A stretch of 59,994 nt of DNA from Synechococcus sp. AG-673-A03 (GTDB lineage: Bacteria > Cyanobacteriota > Cyanobacteriia > PCC-6307 > Cyanobiaceae), in NCBI GenBank assembly GCA_003211275.1, contig QCTE01000007.1, forward strand, positions 1 through 59,994, read 5' to 3'. The notes under the pieces were generated by a model. It worked only from the letters and a program-made list of their open reading frames with translations, was not told where the DNA came from and did no database searches. The stretch's first letter is position 1; each line of letters starts with the position of its first letter. The translations under genes and the position numbers were made by a program. Shown here in pieces: positions 42,553 through 53,011 of the stretch.

Positions 42553-45530
42553 GGGGCCAAGCGCAGCTCTTGCAATGCTCCAGGAGTGATTGTTGTGGTC
42601 TGTTGTCCACCCTCAAGCAACCAGCCCTGATGACCGGGCGACCAGGTCACCCTTGCGCTACCGGGGTTCAGCAGCTGTAGGAGAACCGCATTCTGGACAG
42701 CATCAGCTGATTGATCCGGTCGGATCGAAACCGGTATCAGCTGCTGAGGCAGAGCAGGGAATCCACACCAGCGATCACAGGAATCGATCGGTCCCAGCCA
42801 ACCCGGTTCACGAAAGCGAATCGCCGCCTGCGCAAGGCCATCGCGAAACCACCCCCTTGAAGCAGGCATCAGTGCCAGGCGATGACGATGTAGTCGCTGA
42901 TCCGCTGATGGATCAGGCCAAGTCGGACCGCGAAGCAGTGAGATTCCCAGATGATGCGGGCCGGCATCGACCCCCTGAGGACCGTCTAGCAAAACGCCAA
43001 GTCCACCACCCGGGCCTGCTTCCTCACTGGCCAACCAGGAAATCACAGGAACCTCCCAGCGAGCATGCTCGCTGGGCGTCAAGGCAACAGCGGGTCGTTC
43101 GATCACGCCGCCGCTGGTGTCCGCAGCCCAGCGCACCGCTCGCCTGGCAAGGGGACAGACCATGCGAAGCAGTTCATGAGTCTGATGCCAATCGATGGTC
43201 ACTTGCAGTTCAACGGAGGGACTGTCGGCTCGCAGCAGCACATCCATGCGCAGCGCACTTCTTTCGATCGAGCTGCGCAGCACGACCCTGGCCACTAGCG
43301 GGCCCTGCTCCACCAGCTCCAGCTGCCAGTCAGCAGCCATCGGCAGTGGATGCTGCGGATAATCCACCGCCAGATCCCAGGCATCCCAGAACTCACCCCG
43401 ATCGCGGTAGCGCCGGAACTGCACTGGTTCCGAGAGCTGATCAATACCTTGCTCGTCCTGCAGGCGGGTCAGTCCCCTGTGGTCCAGCTCAAGCGTGAGC
43501 AGACCGTTGCAAAGGCGCCAGCTCTGCTCGGCGACGACCTGAACCCGAACCTGATTGCGCACAACAGGAGCAGCTGTCGCAGAGGCTGACGCAACGGCTG
43601 GTGAATCTCGATGACACTCCAGAGGCAGTGCCATCACCCCCTGAGCCTCGGGCAACTGCACCCACAGATCCCCGCCTGGAGCCACTTGTGAAGGCAGGTT
43701 ATTGCCCTCACATGACCACCGACCTCGCGGCAGCCGCACCAGTGGAGACCAGCGCTGCAGTGGCTGAAGCCCGCACCATGCCCAGCGTTGAAAACCATTG
43801 GCAGGCGCTGAGTCCGCAGGCGACACGCGACTGAGCAACTGATGGAGACCGGCAGTCCGAAGCACTGCCGCACGTCGGCGGGCAGCTCGCCACTGGGGCT
43901 CCGCCTGATCAAACACTTCAGGGACCGATGTTCCGGGGAGGATGTCGTGAAACTGCTGGAACAGCAAGACTTGCCAGTCCCTCCTGTGCGTGGGTTGAGC
44001 TCCAAGGGCCTCCACCAGATCAGCCTCCCTCAGCAACCGCTCAAGGGTGCGGTTATGTCGTTTCTGATCCGGGCGTGAGGTAGCACAACCCCGGTGCAAT
44101 TCCAGGTACAACTCATCCTTCCAGACAGGTAACGACGGCCTGAGCGGCTCCAATTGCTTGAGGTACTGACGAACCGTTCCGGCTCGGCGCGGGGCTACTT
44201 GTGGATGGTCTTGCCAGAGCTGCATCTCCTCCAGCATTTCCCTGGTCGGTCCACCGCCGTGGTCACCCACACCCGGCACCCACAGCGCCTGATCCACGCC
44301 TGTTTCGACCTGGAACCGCTGCTGTTCCTGCTGCATGGCCAAAGGATCGGCATCCGTGCCGATGCCTGGCAACATCAACGCCAACAGCTCCGCACCTCCA
44401 CGGCCACGCCAGCGGAACACTCGATGCGGGAAGCGGTTAGTGGCATTCCAGGCCAGCTTGTGCGTGCAGAACCAGCGCACGCCTGTGGCACGAGCAACGG
44501 CCGGCAGCCCGCAAGCAAATCCGAAACTGTCCGGTAACCAGGCCAAGTCATGTCGCCACTCAGGGAACAATCTCTGACTGGTCTCCTGACCCAATGAAAA
44601 TTGCCGCCAGAGTGAGGCCGTGCTCACCAGAACACAGTCGGTTTCAACCCAAGGACCATTGATCGGCTCCCAACGACCCAGACGACTGGCCTGCTGAATA
44701 CGTGCAAACAGCGCAGGGCGGTGGCGCTCCATCCACTCATACAGAGCCGGGGTCGAGTGGGCGAAATGCAGATCCGGGCAGAGCTCCATCAAGTGCAAAG
44801 CGGAGTGGAACGTGCGTTCCGCCGCTTGCCAGGTGTCAGCAACAGGCCATAACCAGGCCAGATCCAGATGAGCGTGACCGACCCAGTGCAGCCCACCGGT
44901 GGCATGAGCCTGCCCTGCGAGGTGTTGATCAACCTGAGCCAGCGCCTCAGTGGACAGCGGATCGCAATCAAGCCACGACTCAGGCAGCGACTCTGCCTTG
45001 ATGCCTGAGAGGTCAAGAGCCTGAGGGAGCAGACATCCCTGGGGATCAACAGCGGGAACTGCGGGCTCCCGAACCAGATCACTGGTGATCAGTGCGCCAT
45101 CGTCATGACAAGGACTGCGCAGCTCCAGAAGCAACCTCAGGCCTGCTCCCTGCCTCCAGTTCACCGGCAGCTTCCAGCGGCAACGGGTGTCGAACAAGTC
45201 CCCTTCATGCACAAGAACCCCGTCCACCCAGAGACGCACCTGGTCTGCCCACCAACTGAGAGCAAGCCTTTCAAGGCTGTCCTCGCAGTGCTGCCAGTGC
45301 TTTGGCCAGGGGATGGTCTGCTCAATTCGCAACCAGACGCCCCCTCTTGGCCAGATCAACAGTCCACGCTTCGCCCAGTCAGGTCGATGCTGAGCTCCCC
45401 AAGGCTCTTCAAGGACGGAATGCCTGCGGAAATCACCGCATCGATGCCAAAAAGGGAGCAAATCGAGGCGGCTGCGACTTCGAAACGTTTCAATCCACGC
45501 CAATCGCCGGGGATTGAGAGGGGGCTGCAT
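42489..45530 (-). CDS. Glycoside hydrolase family 38 alpha-mannosidase
   Basis: 1013 aa from the ATG at 45530 (MQPPLNPRRLAWIE). The catalytic domain begins near residue 215 with the zinc motif LHWVGHAHLDLAWLWPV, and includes WLPDSFGFACGLPAVA, with the nucleophile Asp, and VPGVGDHGGGPTREML. The C-terminal beta-sandwich region shows RTSIERSALRMDVLL-like strands (RSSIERSALRMDVLLRA). Substrates in bacteria include mannosides and mannosylglycerate. No signal peptide is visible, so the enzyme is probably cytosolic. It ends inside psbN. Confidence 0.9.
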   Translation of the reverse strand: MQPPLNPRRLAWIETFRSRSRLDLLPFWHRCGDFRRHSVLEEPWGAQHRPDWAKRGLLIWPRGGVWLRIEQTIPWPKHWQHCEDSLERLALSWWADQVRLWVDGVLVHEGDLFDTRCRWKLPVNWRQGAGLRLLLELRSPCHDDGALITSDLVREPAVPAVDPQGCLLPQALDLSGIKAESLPESWLDCDPLSTEALAQVDQHLAGQAHATGGLHWVGHAHLDLAWLWPVADTWQAAERTFHSALHLMELCPDLHFAHSTPALYEWMERHRPALFARIQQASRLGRWEPINGPWVETDCVLVSTASLWRQFSLGQETSQRLFPEWRHDLAWLPDSFGFACGLPAVARATGVRWFCTHKLAWNATNRFPHRVFRWRGRGGAELLALMLPGIGTDADPLAMQQEQQRFQVETGVDQALWVPGVGDHGGGPTREMLEEMQLWQDHPQVAPRRAGTVRQYLKQLEPLRPSLPVWKDELYLELHRGCATSRPDQKRHNRTLERLLREADLVEALGAQPTHRRDWQVLLFQQFHDILPGTSVPEVFDQAEPQWRAARRRAAVLRTAGLHQLLSRVSPADSAPANGFQRWAWCGLQPLQRWSPLVRLPRGRWSCEGNNLPSQVAPGGDLWVQLPEAQGVMALPLECHRDSPAVASASATAAPVVRNQVRVQVVAEQSWRLCNGLLTLELDHRGLTRLQDEQGIDQLSEPVQFRRYRDRGEFWDAWDLAVDYPQHPLPMAADWQLELVEQGPLVARVVLRSSIERSALRMDVLLRADSPSVELQVTIDWHQTHELLRMVCPLARRAVRWAADTSGGVIERPAVALTPSEHARWEVPVISWLASEEAGPGGGLGVLLDGPQGVDAGPHHLGISLLRGPTWPDPSADQRLHRHRLALMPASRGWFRDGLAQAAIRFREPGWLGPIDSCDRWCGFPALPQQLIPVSIRPDQSADAVQNAVLLQLLNPGSARVTWSPGHQGWLLEGGQQTTTITPGALQELRLAPQSSWSSKGSSSCFDGGPKAV

Positions 45531-45591
45531 CGTGATCTCCCAACCTTGACCCATAGGATGATGGCGCTATCCCAGACGCCGGTCGGTCTCC

Positions 45592-45711
45592 ATGCTCGCC
45601 CTCAAGATCTCCGTTTACTCGGTCGTCTTCTTTTTTATCGGGATCTTCGTCTTTGGTTTCTTGGCGAGTGACCCGACTCGCACCCCGAGTCGCAAGGACT
45701 TGGAAGATTGA
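45592..45711 (+). CDS. psbI: Photosystem II subunit PsbI
   Basis: 39 aa: [20 protein letters not shown], then the rest of the single helix and the polar tail [14 protein letters not shown]. This sequence is highly conserved and diagnostic. PsbI binds near D1 early in PSII assembly. It diverges from the mannosidase gene (61 bp between starts). Confidence 0.97.
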   Translation: MLALKISVYSVVFFFIGIFVFGFLASDPTRTPSRKDLED

Positions 45712-45724
45712 GTGCAGGAGTGAT

Positions 45725-45743
45725 CTGAACGCACACCGTTCAG
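45725..45743. terminator. Hairpin after psbI, possible terminator
   Basis: CTGAACG (45725-45731), loop CACAC, CGTTCAG (45737-45743): a perfect 7-bp stem 13 bp after the psbI stop. No T-run follows, so termination is uncertain; an mRNA-stabilising 3' hairpin is equally possible. The rest of the gap up to 45823 shows nothing clear. Confidence 0.45.
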
Positions 45744-45823
45744 GGGTCACGACGAACACTGGTCATGCCAGGTCTCAGGCTGAGGATGCTCATGTGAGGA
45801 TCAGCGGCCTCTCCTAAGCGGAT

Positions 45824-48800
45824 TTGCCAGCTTCCCGGTCTCCCATCACGATCACGGGACTTCTGGCTGTGGCTGCAGTCCTTAGTTGTCCAGCACGATC
45901 AGAAGGTCTTGAAGACCTGATCGAGTTCGGAGTGATTCCTCCCACACTCGTTGAATCGCCTACTGATGGCGATCGTGAGGCTTTAACAATCGAAGATGAG
46001 CCAGCAAAGGTTGCAGAACCTGGTTCAGTCGTTCAACCTCCACCCGAATTACGCCTGAGGGCTGACCGCCAGACCTACGACGCCAGGCGTCAGCTCTTCG
46101 TTGCCGAAGGCAACGTCAGAGCTGTGATCAATGGCGGTGTACTTAGAGCGGACCGGCTCGAGTTCGACACGAACTTCAACAGCCTCTTCGCCCGCGGCAG
46201 TGTTCGCTTTCGCAAAGGTGCTCAATATTTCCAGGCGAGCAGCCTGAGGTTCAGTCTGATCCAGGGCAGCGGCTCGATGGAAGACGTTTACGGCGTTCTC
46301 GATCTCGACAGCGCTGCTGTTGATTTCAACCTCCTGCCCAGCGATCAAGCATCCACCACGCCCAACTCAGCTTCATCAGTCCAGGCCCCTGAAGAGGATG
46401 TCAGTCAGGACAGGCTGCTGCCTGTCATTGAAAGCACTGGCCTCGGATTCCCGTCAGCCATCGATATTGAGCTGGAGTCATTCACAGCCAATCGCATCAG
46501 CCCCCAGGGAGATGATGAGAGCTTCTGGACCGTTGAGCAGCCGCTGCCCAGCGAAGAATGGCTGGTCCCGAACACCAGCCAGCCGGAGCAAGAGGCCGAT
46601 GAGGGCATGGCTTGCCCACCGGCCATCCCTGCCATTCCCGACTGGCATCCGCACCCCTGGGCCATCACCGCCTGGGGCGGACAGATGATTGATTCGAACT
46701 TCGGCGACACCTTCCTGTTCAACGGAAGGATGCGTCCGGAGTATCTGCTCGGCGTCAGCATGCAAAAACGCATCTGGCGTGCAGGGCCGCTGCAACTGGA
46801 GCTCGAGGCTGATCTGTTTGCCCACCAGGCCTATGAACAGCTAGGTGGTCCGTTCAATCAGACCATTCCCAACGCAAACACCCCGGCCCAGACATTCGGC
46901 GAAGGCATTCTCGGCATTGGTGCCCGTCTGTGGGTGCAACCCTGGCTCAGCCTCGGCTTTGTCGAAGGCATCAGCTACAACTCGGTGGTCAGTAATTACG
47001 AGCGGACGTACCGCAAGAATTACGCGAACCTGCTCAACTACCTCGCTTTTGAACTGGAAGCGGCGGTATCTCCGGAGCTCTCGATGGTGGGGCGCATTCA
47101 CCACCGCTCTGGTGCCTTCGGGACGTACAGCGGCGTAAAGGAAGGGAGCAACGCCTATTTGATCGGAGTGCGCTACCGGTGGGGGCAGGATCAACCGGAG
47201 CCATTGGCTCCCGAAGCGCCGCCGCCATTGGATTGCCCGGATTCCGAGCGCGCAGCAAGGGTCCAATCAGAAAGCCTGAGCGCACAACTCGAAGACATCA
47301 CCCTGGGGAATCCTTTGCGTGAAGCTGCGACCAACTCTGTCGCTGCCGATGTCTCACAGCCTTCGACGCAGCCTCAACACTCGAATCGCTCGCCAGCGGA
47401 ACAGGAGAGACTTCGCAGCGAAGCCATCGCAGCCATCGATCAACGGATCAGCAGTATTCAGCTGCAGCAGCGGCTGGTGATCGAACGCACCGAAGGTGGT
47501 GGTGACAACGTGCGCAACAGCGAAGTTCTGTCTGCCAATCGCTACGGCGGAGTGAAACCGACGCAGCTCAAGACTCGCGGGAAGTCGAAGTTAATCACAG
47601 GCGAAATCAGTCGCTGGCGAATCCAGGCGGCCCAGGTGCGATTCACCCCCGATGGCTGGACAGCGAGCCGGATGAGCTTCACCAATGATCCCTACACACC
47701 GGCTCAGACCCGCATCGATGCGGAAGACGTTGTGGCCAGGGAACAAGACAACGGAGACATCCTGATCAAGAGCCAACGCAATCGCCTGATCGTTGAGGAA
47801 CGATTGCCCATCCCCGTTTCCAGAACACAGAGAATTCAGAAACAAGAAGAGGTGGTGAATCGCTGGGTACTGGGCATCGACAACGACGATCGCAGTGGTT
47901 TCTTCGTTGGCCGCGAGCTCAAGTCCATCGAACTGACAGACAACATCAGCCTCGATCTGCAACCGCAATTTCTGCTTCAGCGCGCGATTAATGGCAGTAA
48001 CGACAGCTACGTGGCACCGGGGACATCCATCGATAGCTCCAAGGCCACGCAGGACAATGCCCTCGGGGACCTGTTCGGCCTCGAGGCCGAACTCAGTGGT
48101 GAGTTACTGGGCCTGAACGTTGAGGCTGAAGCCGACATCAGCACGTTGAATCCCAGCAATTTCATGAACGGGAGCCGTTTCTGGGGCAATGTCAATCGCT
48201 TCATCAAGCTGCCCTTACTTGGCGAGGTGGAAACCCGCTTATTCGGTGCTTATCGCTACCGCACTTGGAACGGCTCGCTAGGTGAGACAGACGTCTACAG
48301 CGCCTACGGCGCCTTCGCAGAGCAAAAGGGCGACTGGACATGGGGCAAGCTCTCCAACAACTACATCTGGCGCTTTGGCCTAGGGAATTACCAGGCGGAG
48401 AGCTTCACCAGCACCAATCTGATCGACACCACGCGCGCCAATGCCTATGGGTCGATGAACAGCAGCTATCCGCTCTGGCGAGGTCAACCTGCTGCACTCA
48501 CCCCTGAAGCGGCTTACCGCTACTCACCGGTAGCCATTGTGCCTGGCCTCACCCTGCGCACCAACATCAACACATCCCTCGCAGCCTTTGGGGATGGAAA
48601 GAATCAGAGCACGCTCAGCCTCACCGGCGGACCAACACTCACGCTGGGCACGTTCAGCAAGCCTTTCCTTGACTACACCCAACTCTCGATCGCCGGTGGC
48701 GGCACCCTCAAAGGCGGAGACAGTCCGTTTGCATTCGACCAAGCAGTCGACCTCGCAACTCTCGGCATCGGCATCACACAACAGATTGCCGGGCCACTGC

Positions 48801-49048
48801 TTTTGAATGCCGGCCTTGGCGTGAATGTGGATCCCAATTCCCCCTTCTACGGCGATGTCATTAATTCCAACATCGAGCTTCGCTGGCAGCGTCGCAGTTA
48901 TGACCTTGGTTTCTACTTCAACCCTTATGAAGGCATCGGGGGGTTCCGCTTCCGCCTGAATGACTTCAACTTCACAGGAACAGGACTGCCATTCATCCCC
49001 TACACACCACGCAATCTGCCCAACGAACTGGAAAGACGACCGTTCTGA
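45824..49048 (+). CDS. DUF3769 protein, LptD/OstA-like outer-membrane protein
   Basis: 1074 aa from TTG at 45824; the codon before a possible longer reading is a stop, so the TTG is the best start. A signal peptide (ITITGLLAVAAVLSCPARS) is followed by an OstA-like beta-jellyroll (about residues 80-170, RLEFDTNFNSLFARGSVRFR), a middle region and a long C-terminal part of short amphipathic strands ending in an aromatic-rich, basic end (ELERRPF), as expected of an outer-membrane barrel. It is probably the cyanobacterial counterpart of LptD, inserting LPS in the outer membrane; identity with LptD is inference. Confidence 0.85.
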   Translation: MPASRSPITITGLLAVAAVLSCPARSEGLEDLIEFGVIPPTLVESPTDGDREALTIEDEPAKVAEPGSVVQPPPELRLRADRQTYDARRQLFVAEGNVRAVINGGVLRADRLEFDTNFNSLFARGSVRFRKGAQYFQASSLRFSLIQGSGSMEDVYGVLDLDSAAVDFNLLPSDQASTTPNSASSVQAPEEDVSQDRLLPVIESTGLGFPSAIDIELESFTANRISPQGDDESFWTVEQPLPSEEWLVPNTSQPEQEADEGMACPPAIPAIPDWHPHPWAITAWGGQMIDSNFGDTFLFNGRMRPEYLLGVSMQKRIWRAGPLQLELEADLFAHQAYEQLGGPFNQTIPNANTPAQTFGEGILGIGARLWVQPWLSLGFVEGISYNSVVSNYERTYRKNYANLLNYLAFELEAAVSPELSMVGRIHHRSGAFGTYSGVKEGSNAYLIGVRYRWGQDQPEPLAPEAPPPLDCPDSERAARVQSESLSAQLEDITLGNPLREAATNSVAADVSQPSTQPQHSNRSPAEQERLRSEAIAAIDQRISSIQLQQRLVIERTEGGGDNVRNSEVLSANRYGGVKPTQLKTRGKSKLITGEISRWRIQAAQVRFTPDGWTASRMSFTNDPYTPAQTRIDAEDVVAREQDNGDILIKSQRNRLIVEERLPIPVSRTQRIQKQEEVVNRWVLGIDNDDRSGFFVGRELKSIELTDNISLDLQPQFLLQRAINGSNDSYVAPGTSIDSSKATQDNALGDLFGLEAELSGELLGLNVEAEADISTLNPSNFMNGSRFWGNVNRFIKLPLLGEVETRLFGAYRYRTWNGSLGETDVYSAYGAFAEQKGDWTWGKLSNNYIWRFGLGNYQAESFTSTNLIDTTRANAYGSMNSSYPLWRGQPAALTPEAAYRYSPVAIVPGLTLRTNINTSLAAFGDGKNQSTLSLTGGPTLTLGTFSKPFLDYTQLSIAGGGTLKGGDSPFAFDQAVDLATLGIGITQQIAGPLLLNAGLGVNVDPNSPFYGDVINSNIELRWQRRSYDLGFYFNPYEGIGGFRFRLNDFNFTGTGLPFIPYTPRNLPNELERRPF

Positions 49049-49060
49049 ATAGAGCCCGCT

Positions 49061-49534
49061 TTAGTTCGGGCCACCCCCGTAAATCAGATGGCTACCGGTG
49101 AGGTCTGCACCTGCAAACCGCATTCCATCGGTGCGCACATCTGGCGCATACGCATTAATCACTACAGCTCTACGCAGATCAGCACGACGCAGGTCGGTTC
49201 TGGAGAGATCAGCATTACTGAGTTGCGCGCCTTGCAGGTCAGCGCCATCGAGACGGGCACCACTCAGGTCTGCCCCTTCAAGGTTGGCTTCCCGCAAATC
49301 GGCATTTCTGAGATCAGCATCACGAAGGTCAGCGCCGATCAGGTGAGCACCCTGCAAACGAGCCGATCGCAGATCACAGCCGGAACAGGCACCGCTGATC
49401 AGCAATCGCTCCTTAGCAGATCCATGAGGCTGCACGAGCAAGGACTGAACAGGTTCAGCCTTCGTCGCAGCGACAGGAATCAGTGTGCTGACCAGAAGGG
49501 CAGCGGTGAGCTGAACAGGTCGGAACTGATTCAT
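49061..49534 (-). CDS. Exported pentapeptide-repeat protein
   Basis: 157 aa. Residues 1-27 are a signal peptide (LTAALLVSTLIPVAATKA). From about residue 52 the chain has roughly fifteen A(D/N)LxX-type pentapeptides (RLQGAHLIGADLRDADLRNA and on), forming the right-handed quadrilateral beta-helix of the family. SGACSGCDL near residue 48 places two Cys just before the helix. Thylakoid-lumen or periplasmic location is inferred. Function unknown. Confidence 0.87.
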   Translation of the reverse strand: MNQFRPVQLTAALLVSTLIPVAATKAEPVQSLLVQPHGSAKERLLISGACSGCDLRSARLQGAHLIGADLRDADLRNADLREANLEGADLSGARLDGADLQGAQLSNADLSRTDLRRADLRRAVVINAYAPDVRTDGMRFAGADLTGSHLIYGGGPN

Positions 49535-49614
49535 GGCAGCAGTGCCTCTGTCTCAGTCTTAGACAATCTGGTCTCTTTCTGCCGTGGACCATGGATCACA
49601 AGGTCTCAGCGAGC

Positions 49615-50229
49615 TCAAAAACCATTCAGATAGGGGAGTGCCGCCATCGTGCGGTTCAGCTCCGCATCTCTTGCCACGAGCTGCCCCGTGGCATCCCACT
49701 GGCCGGTGCGAAGCATGTCCAGAGAACCTGAAGCCAGAGAAATGGTCTGCGACGTTGATCCATGACTGAACGTGAGGGCCTGAAGATCGAGCGTCCATTC
49801 AGCAGTGGGGTCTGCTGCTACCGCATCCTGAAGAGCGCGGATCTGATCAGGAGTGGCCGTGGCACAGGGAATTCCCAAAGCGAGGCAATTGCCTTGAAAA
49901 ATTTCGGCATAACTCACCCCCAGAACGGCACGGATCCCCCAGCGCATCAGTGCCTGCGGCGCATGTTCACGACTTGAACCACAGCCAAAATTGTCGTTAA
50001 CAACCAAGATCGAAGCCCCTTGGTGCACCGCCTGGTCAAACGGGTGTTCACCGGCCAGTTCCTTGCGGTCATCGGCAAAAGCCTGTTCCCCCAGAGCTTC
50101 AAAGCTCACACACTTGAGAAAGCGGGCTGGAATGATCCGGTCGGTATCGATGTCATCACCCCGAAGCACTAGCCCACGGCCCGACACTTGGCCGATTGGA
50201 CCTTGAGGGAAGGCGATTGGCTCAGTCAT
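49615..50229 (-). CDS. leuD: 3-Isopropylmalate dehydratase small subunit
   Basis: Small subunit of the leucine-pathway isomerase that converts 2- to 3-isopropylmalate; 204 aa. GDDIDTDRIIPARFLK and VVNDNFGCGSSREHAPQALM are the family signatures. I chose the ATG at 50229; a GTG at 50232 directly precedes it. It lies 63 bp after leuC on the same strand. Confidence 0.95.
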   Translation of the reverse strand: MTEPIAFPQGPIGQVSGRGLVLRGDDIDTDRIIPARFLKCVSFEALGEQAFADDRKELAGEHPFDQAVHQGASILVVNDNFGCGSSREHAPQALMRWGIRAVLGVSYAEIFQGNCLALGIPCATATPDQIRALQDAVAADPTAEWTLDLQALTFSHGSTSQTISLASGSLDMLRTGQWDATGQLVARDAELNRTMAALPYLNGF

Positions 50230-50292
50230 CACAGAACAATCAGCGTTGGGAGAACTGGTCAGCGGTGGAATGGAAATGAATGCGATGCACGC

Positions 50293-51696
50293 TCAGCTCA
50301 GCTGGCGCACATCACTCACTCGACCTGCGATGGCAGCAGCGGCCACCATCGCAGGACTCATCAACAGAGTCCGGCCACTGGCGGAGCCCTGACGCCCCTT
50401 GAAATTACGGTTGCTGGAACTCGCACTGATCTGGCTGCCTTCAAGACGGTCAGGGTTCATGGCCAGACACATGGAACAGCCCGGCTCACGCCACTCAAAG
50501 CCTGCCTCGCGAAACACCTGATCGAGGCCTTCATTAATCGCAGCACGAGCCACCTGTTCTGAGCCAGGCACCACAAAGGCCTTGATTCCCTCAGCGACAT
50601 GCCGACCGCGAGCCACAGCAGCCGCAGCCTGAAGATCACTGAGGCGACCGTTAGTGCAACTGCCGATGAAACAGACATCAACAGGCACTCCTTCAATCGG
50701 CTGTCCGGGAGCCAGGTCCATATAGCGATAAGCCTCTTCGGCAATCGGGCGGTCGGCCGGATCAAGCTGCTCAGAAACCGGAACGCGTTCATCAACACCA
50801 ATGCCCTGACCTGGTGTGATCCCCCAGGTCACCGTGGGAGCGATGGCAGCCGCATCGAAGCGAATTTCATCATCGAACGTCGCATCATCGTTCGACGCGA
50901 GTGAACTCCACCAGGTAACAGCACGGTCCCAAATATCTGCTGCTGGAGCCTCGGCGCGACCCTTCAGGTAATCAAAAGTGATCTGATCAGGATTGACGTA
51001 CCCGCAGCGTGCACCTCCCTCAATTGCCATGTTGCAGAGTGTCATCCGCTCCTCCATGGAGAGAACCTCAATCGCAGGCCCTGCAAATTCATAGGCGTAA
51101 CCGACGCCGGCCTTCACTCCCAGAGTGCGAATCACATGCAGGATCAGATCCTTGGCGAAGACACCATCAGTGAGTCGGTTCCCCACCCAAATGCGACGCA
51201 CCTTCAACTTGCTCATGGCCAGGCTCTGACTGGCAAGCACATCACGCACTTGGCTCGTGCCAATACCGAAGGCAATCGCCCCGAATGCTCCATGCGTGGA
51301 GGTATGGGAATCACCGCAAGCAACAGTCATTCCTGGCTGGGTGAGGCCCAGTTCAGGTGCAATCACATGCACAATTCCCTGACGACCACTCCCCAGCCCG
51401 TTGAGTGTGATGCCGTGACGCGCGCAATTGCGCTCGAGGGTGCTCAGCATCTCCTCGGCCAGAGGATCAGAAAACGGTCGCTGCTGACTGATGGTGGGAA
51501 CGATGTGATCAACAGTGGCAACTGTGCGTTCTGGGCAGCGCACAGGAAGGCCCTTGTCATCAAGGGCCGCGAAGGCCTGAGGACTCGTGACCTCATGAAT
51601 CAGATGGAGGCCAATGAACAACTGCGTGGCACCTCCGGGAAGATCCGCGACGCAATGCAGATCCCAGACTTTGTCGTAGAGGGTTCCGCTGCTCAT
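50293..51696 (-). CDS. leuC: 3-Isopropylmalate dehydratase large subunit
   Basis: Aconitase-fold 4Fe-4S enzyme of leucine synthesis; 467 aa. Iron-sulfur ligands are in [15 protein letters not shown] and in [11 protein letters not shown] near the C-terminus. [20 protein letters not shown] is a further hallmark. It heads a leuC-leuD unit and is separated by 43 bp from the cinA stop on the same strand. Confidence 0.96.
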   Translation of the reverse strand: MSSGTLYDKVWDLHCVADLPGGATQLFIGLHLIHEVTSPQAFAALDDKGLPVRCPERTVATVDHIVPTISQQRPFSDPLAEEMLSTLERNCARHGITLNGLGSGRQGIVHVIAPELGLTQPGMTVACGDSHTSTHGAFGAIAFGIGTSQVRDVLASQSLAMSKLKVRRIWVGNRLTDGVFAKDLILHVIRTLGVKAGVGYAYEFAGPAIEVLSMEERMTLCNMAIEGGARCGYVNPDQITFDYLKGRAEAPAADIWDRAVTWWSSLASNDDATFDDEIRFDAAAIAPTVTWGITPGQGIGVDERVPVSEQLDPADRPIAEEAYRYMDLAPGQPIEGVPVDVCFIGSCTNGRLSDLQAAAAVARGRHVAEGIKAFVVPGSEQVARAAINEGLDQVFREAGFEWREPGCSMCLAMNPDRLEGSQISASSSNRNFKGRQGSASGRTLLMSPAMVAAAAIAGRVSDVRQLS

Positions 51697-51739
51697 CTGA
51701 TGTCAGCCGTCAACAGCTAACACTAATCGTGGACATCCA

Positions 51740-53011
51740 TTACCCAGCCTCCATCAGACGCAACCGCAATCGATTGAGAGCCTCTCCGACGCTCACGGTC
51801 CGTACCCAGTCCCGTCCGCGACTTTCACCCAGACGGATGGGCTTACTCACGCAGCCATCGGGGCCGGCAACGGCGATATACACCAAGCCAACGGGCTTCT
51901 CCTCCGAACCACCAGCAGGGCCGGCAATGCCCGTCACCGCCATCGACCAGTCGCTTCCCGTGACGCGTCGTGCACCCTCCGCCATGGCTTGAGCCACAGG
52001 ATCACTGACCGCCCCGAACTGCTCAAGCAGCTCCGCTGACACGCCGAGAAGACGTTGTTTAAGAGCATTCGAGTAAGCGATCACACCACCCAGAAGAACG
52101 TCAGAGGATCCTGGGATCGCCGTAAGTTCGGCCCCCAAACCACCGCCGGTGCAGGATTCCGCAACCGAGAGGGTTTGTTGCTGCTTGCGCAGCTGTTCAA
52201 GAACCACCGACGCCAGCGACTGATCATCACAACCAAAACAGAGCGTGCCGGTGCGCTGACGCAGCTCTGCTTCCGTGGCATCCAGCAGCCGCAGCGACTC
52301 TGCTTCCGCAGTGGCGTGAGCGGTGACCCGCAGTTTGACCTCACCACGACCCGCATAGGGCGCCACCGTGGGGTTGCTCTGATCCAGCAGATCGTGAAGT
52401 TGTTCAGCCAGGGTGGATTCACCAATGCCCCAGAAACGCAGTAATCGACTGTTGAACACACCTTTTGACAGCCCCGAGCGTTGAAACCAGGGCACTGCCG
52501 TGGCTTGCCACATGCTCCGCATCTCACTGGGGACCCCAGGGAAGGTAAGCACCGTGAATCCCTCGATCGGAGACCAGATCATTCCTGGAGCCGTTCCAGT
52601 GATGTTGGGCAGCACATCCGCACCGCGCGGCAGCAGAGCCTGCCGGCGCGTCTCGGCTCCAGGCGTCCGCCCGCGACTGCGGGCTTTGGCTGTGATGTCG
52701 TCCCAGACCTCTGGACGCTCCTCCAACGGCGTGGAAAATGCCGCTGCAATCGCTTCCGTCGTCAAATCGTCTGGCGTTGGGCCCAATCCACCGGTGGTGA
52801 TCAGCACCCGCGAACGACGCGAGATGGTCTGCACTTCAGCGATCAAGCGATCACGGTTGTCGCCCACCACCGTCTGACGGAAGTGCGGCAAGCCAAGAGC
52901 CGCCAGTTGCTCAGCCAGCCAGCGTGCGTTGCCGTTGACGATGTTGCCGAGCAACAGCTCGGTGCCAATGCACAGAATCTCCACCCCAGAGGGCGGGGAC
53001 GGTTCAGCCAC
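51740..53011 (-). CDS. cinA: CinA-like protein (competence/damage-inducible)
   Basis: 423 aa from GTG at 53011 ([14 protein letters not shown]), which overlaps the WecA-type gene end by 8 bp; a longer reading to 53077 lies inside that gene. N-terminal MoaB-like domain: [33 protein letters not shown] and [17 protein letters not shown]-terminal CinA domain: [20 protein letters not shown] and [20 protein letters not shown]. Known members have NMN deamidase (pyridine-nucleotide recycling) and pyrophosphatase activities. Role here is inferred. Confidence 0.92.
   Translation of the reverse strand: MAEPSPPSGVEILCIGTELLLGNIVNGNARWLAEQLAALGLPHFRQTVVGDNRDRLIAEVQTISRRSRVLITTGGLGPTPDDLTTEAIAAAFSTPLEERPEVWDDITAKARSRGRTPGAETRRQALLPRGADVLPNITGTAPGMIWSPIEGFTVLTFPGVPSEMRSMWQATAVPWFQRSGLSKGVFNSRLLRFWGIGESTLAEQLHDLLDQSNPTVAPYAGRGEVKLRVTAHATAEAESLRLLDATEAELRQRTGTLCFGCDDQSLASVVLEQLRKQQQTLSVAESCTGGGLGAELTAIPGSSDVLLGGVIAYSNALKQRLLGVSAELLEQFGAVSDPVAQAMAEGARRVTGSDWSMAVTGIAGPAGGSEEKPVGLVYIAVAGPDGCVSKPIRLGESRGRDWVRTVSVGEALNRLRLRLMEAG

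Noticed and set aside
42590-43498. 302-aa open frame on the plus strand
   Set aside because: Antisense to the GH38 enzyme; low-complexity Pro/Arg/Ala sequence.
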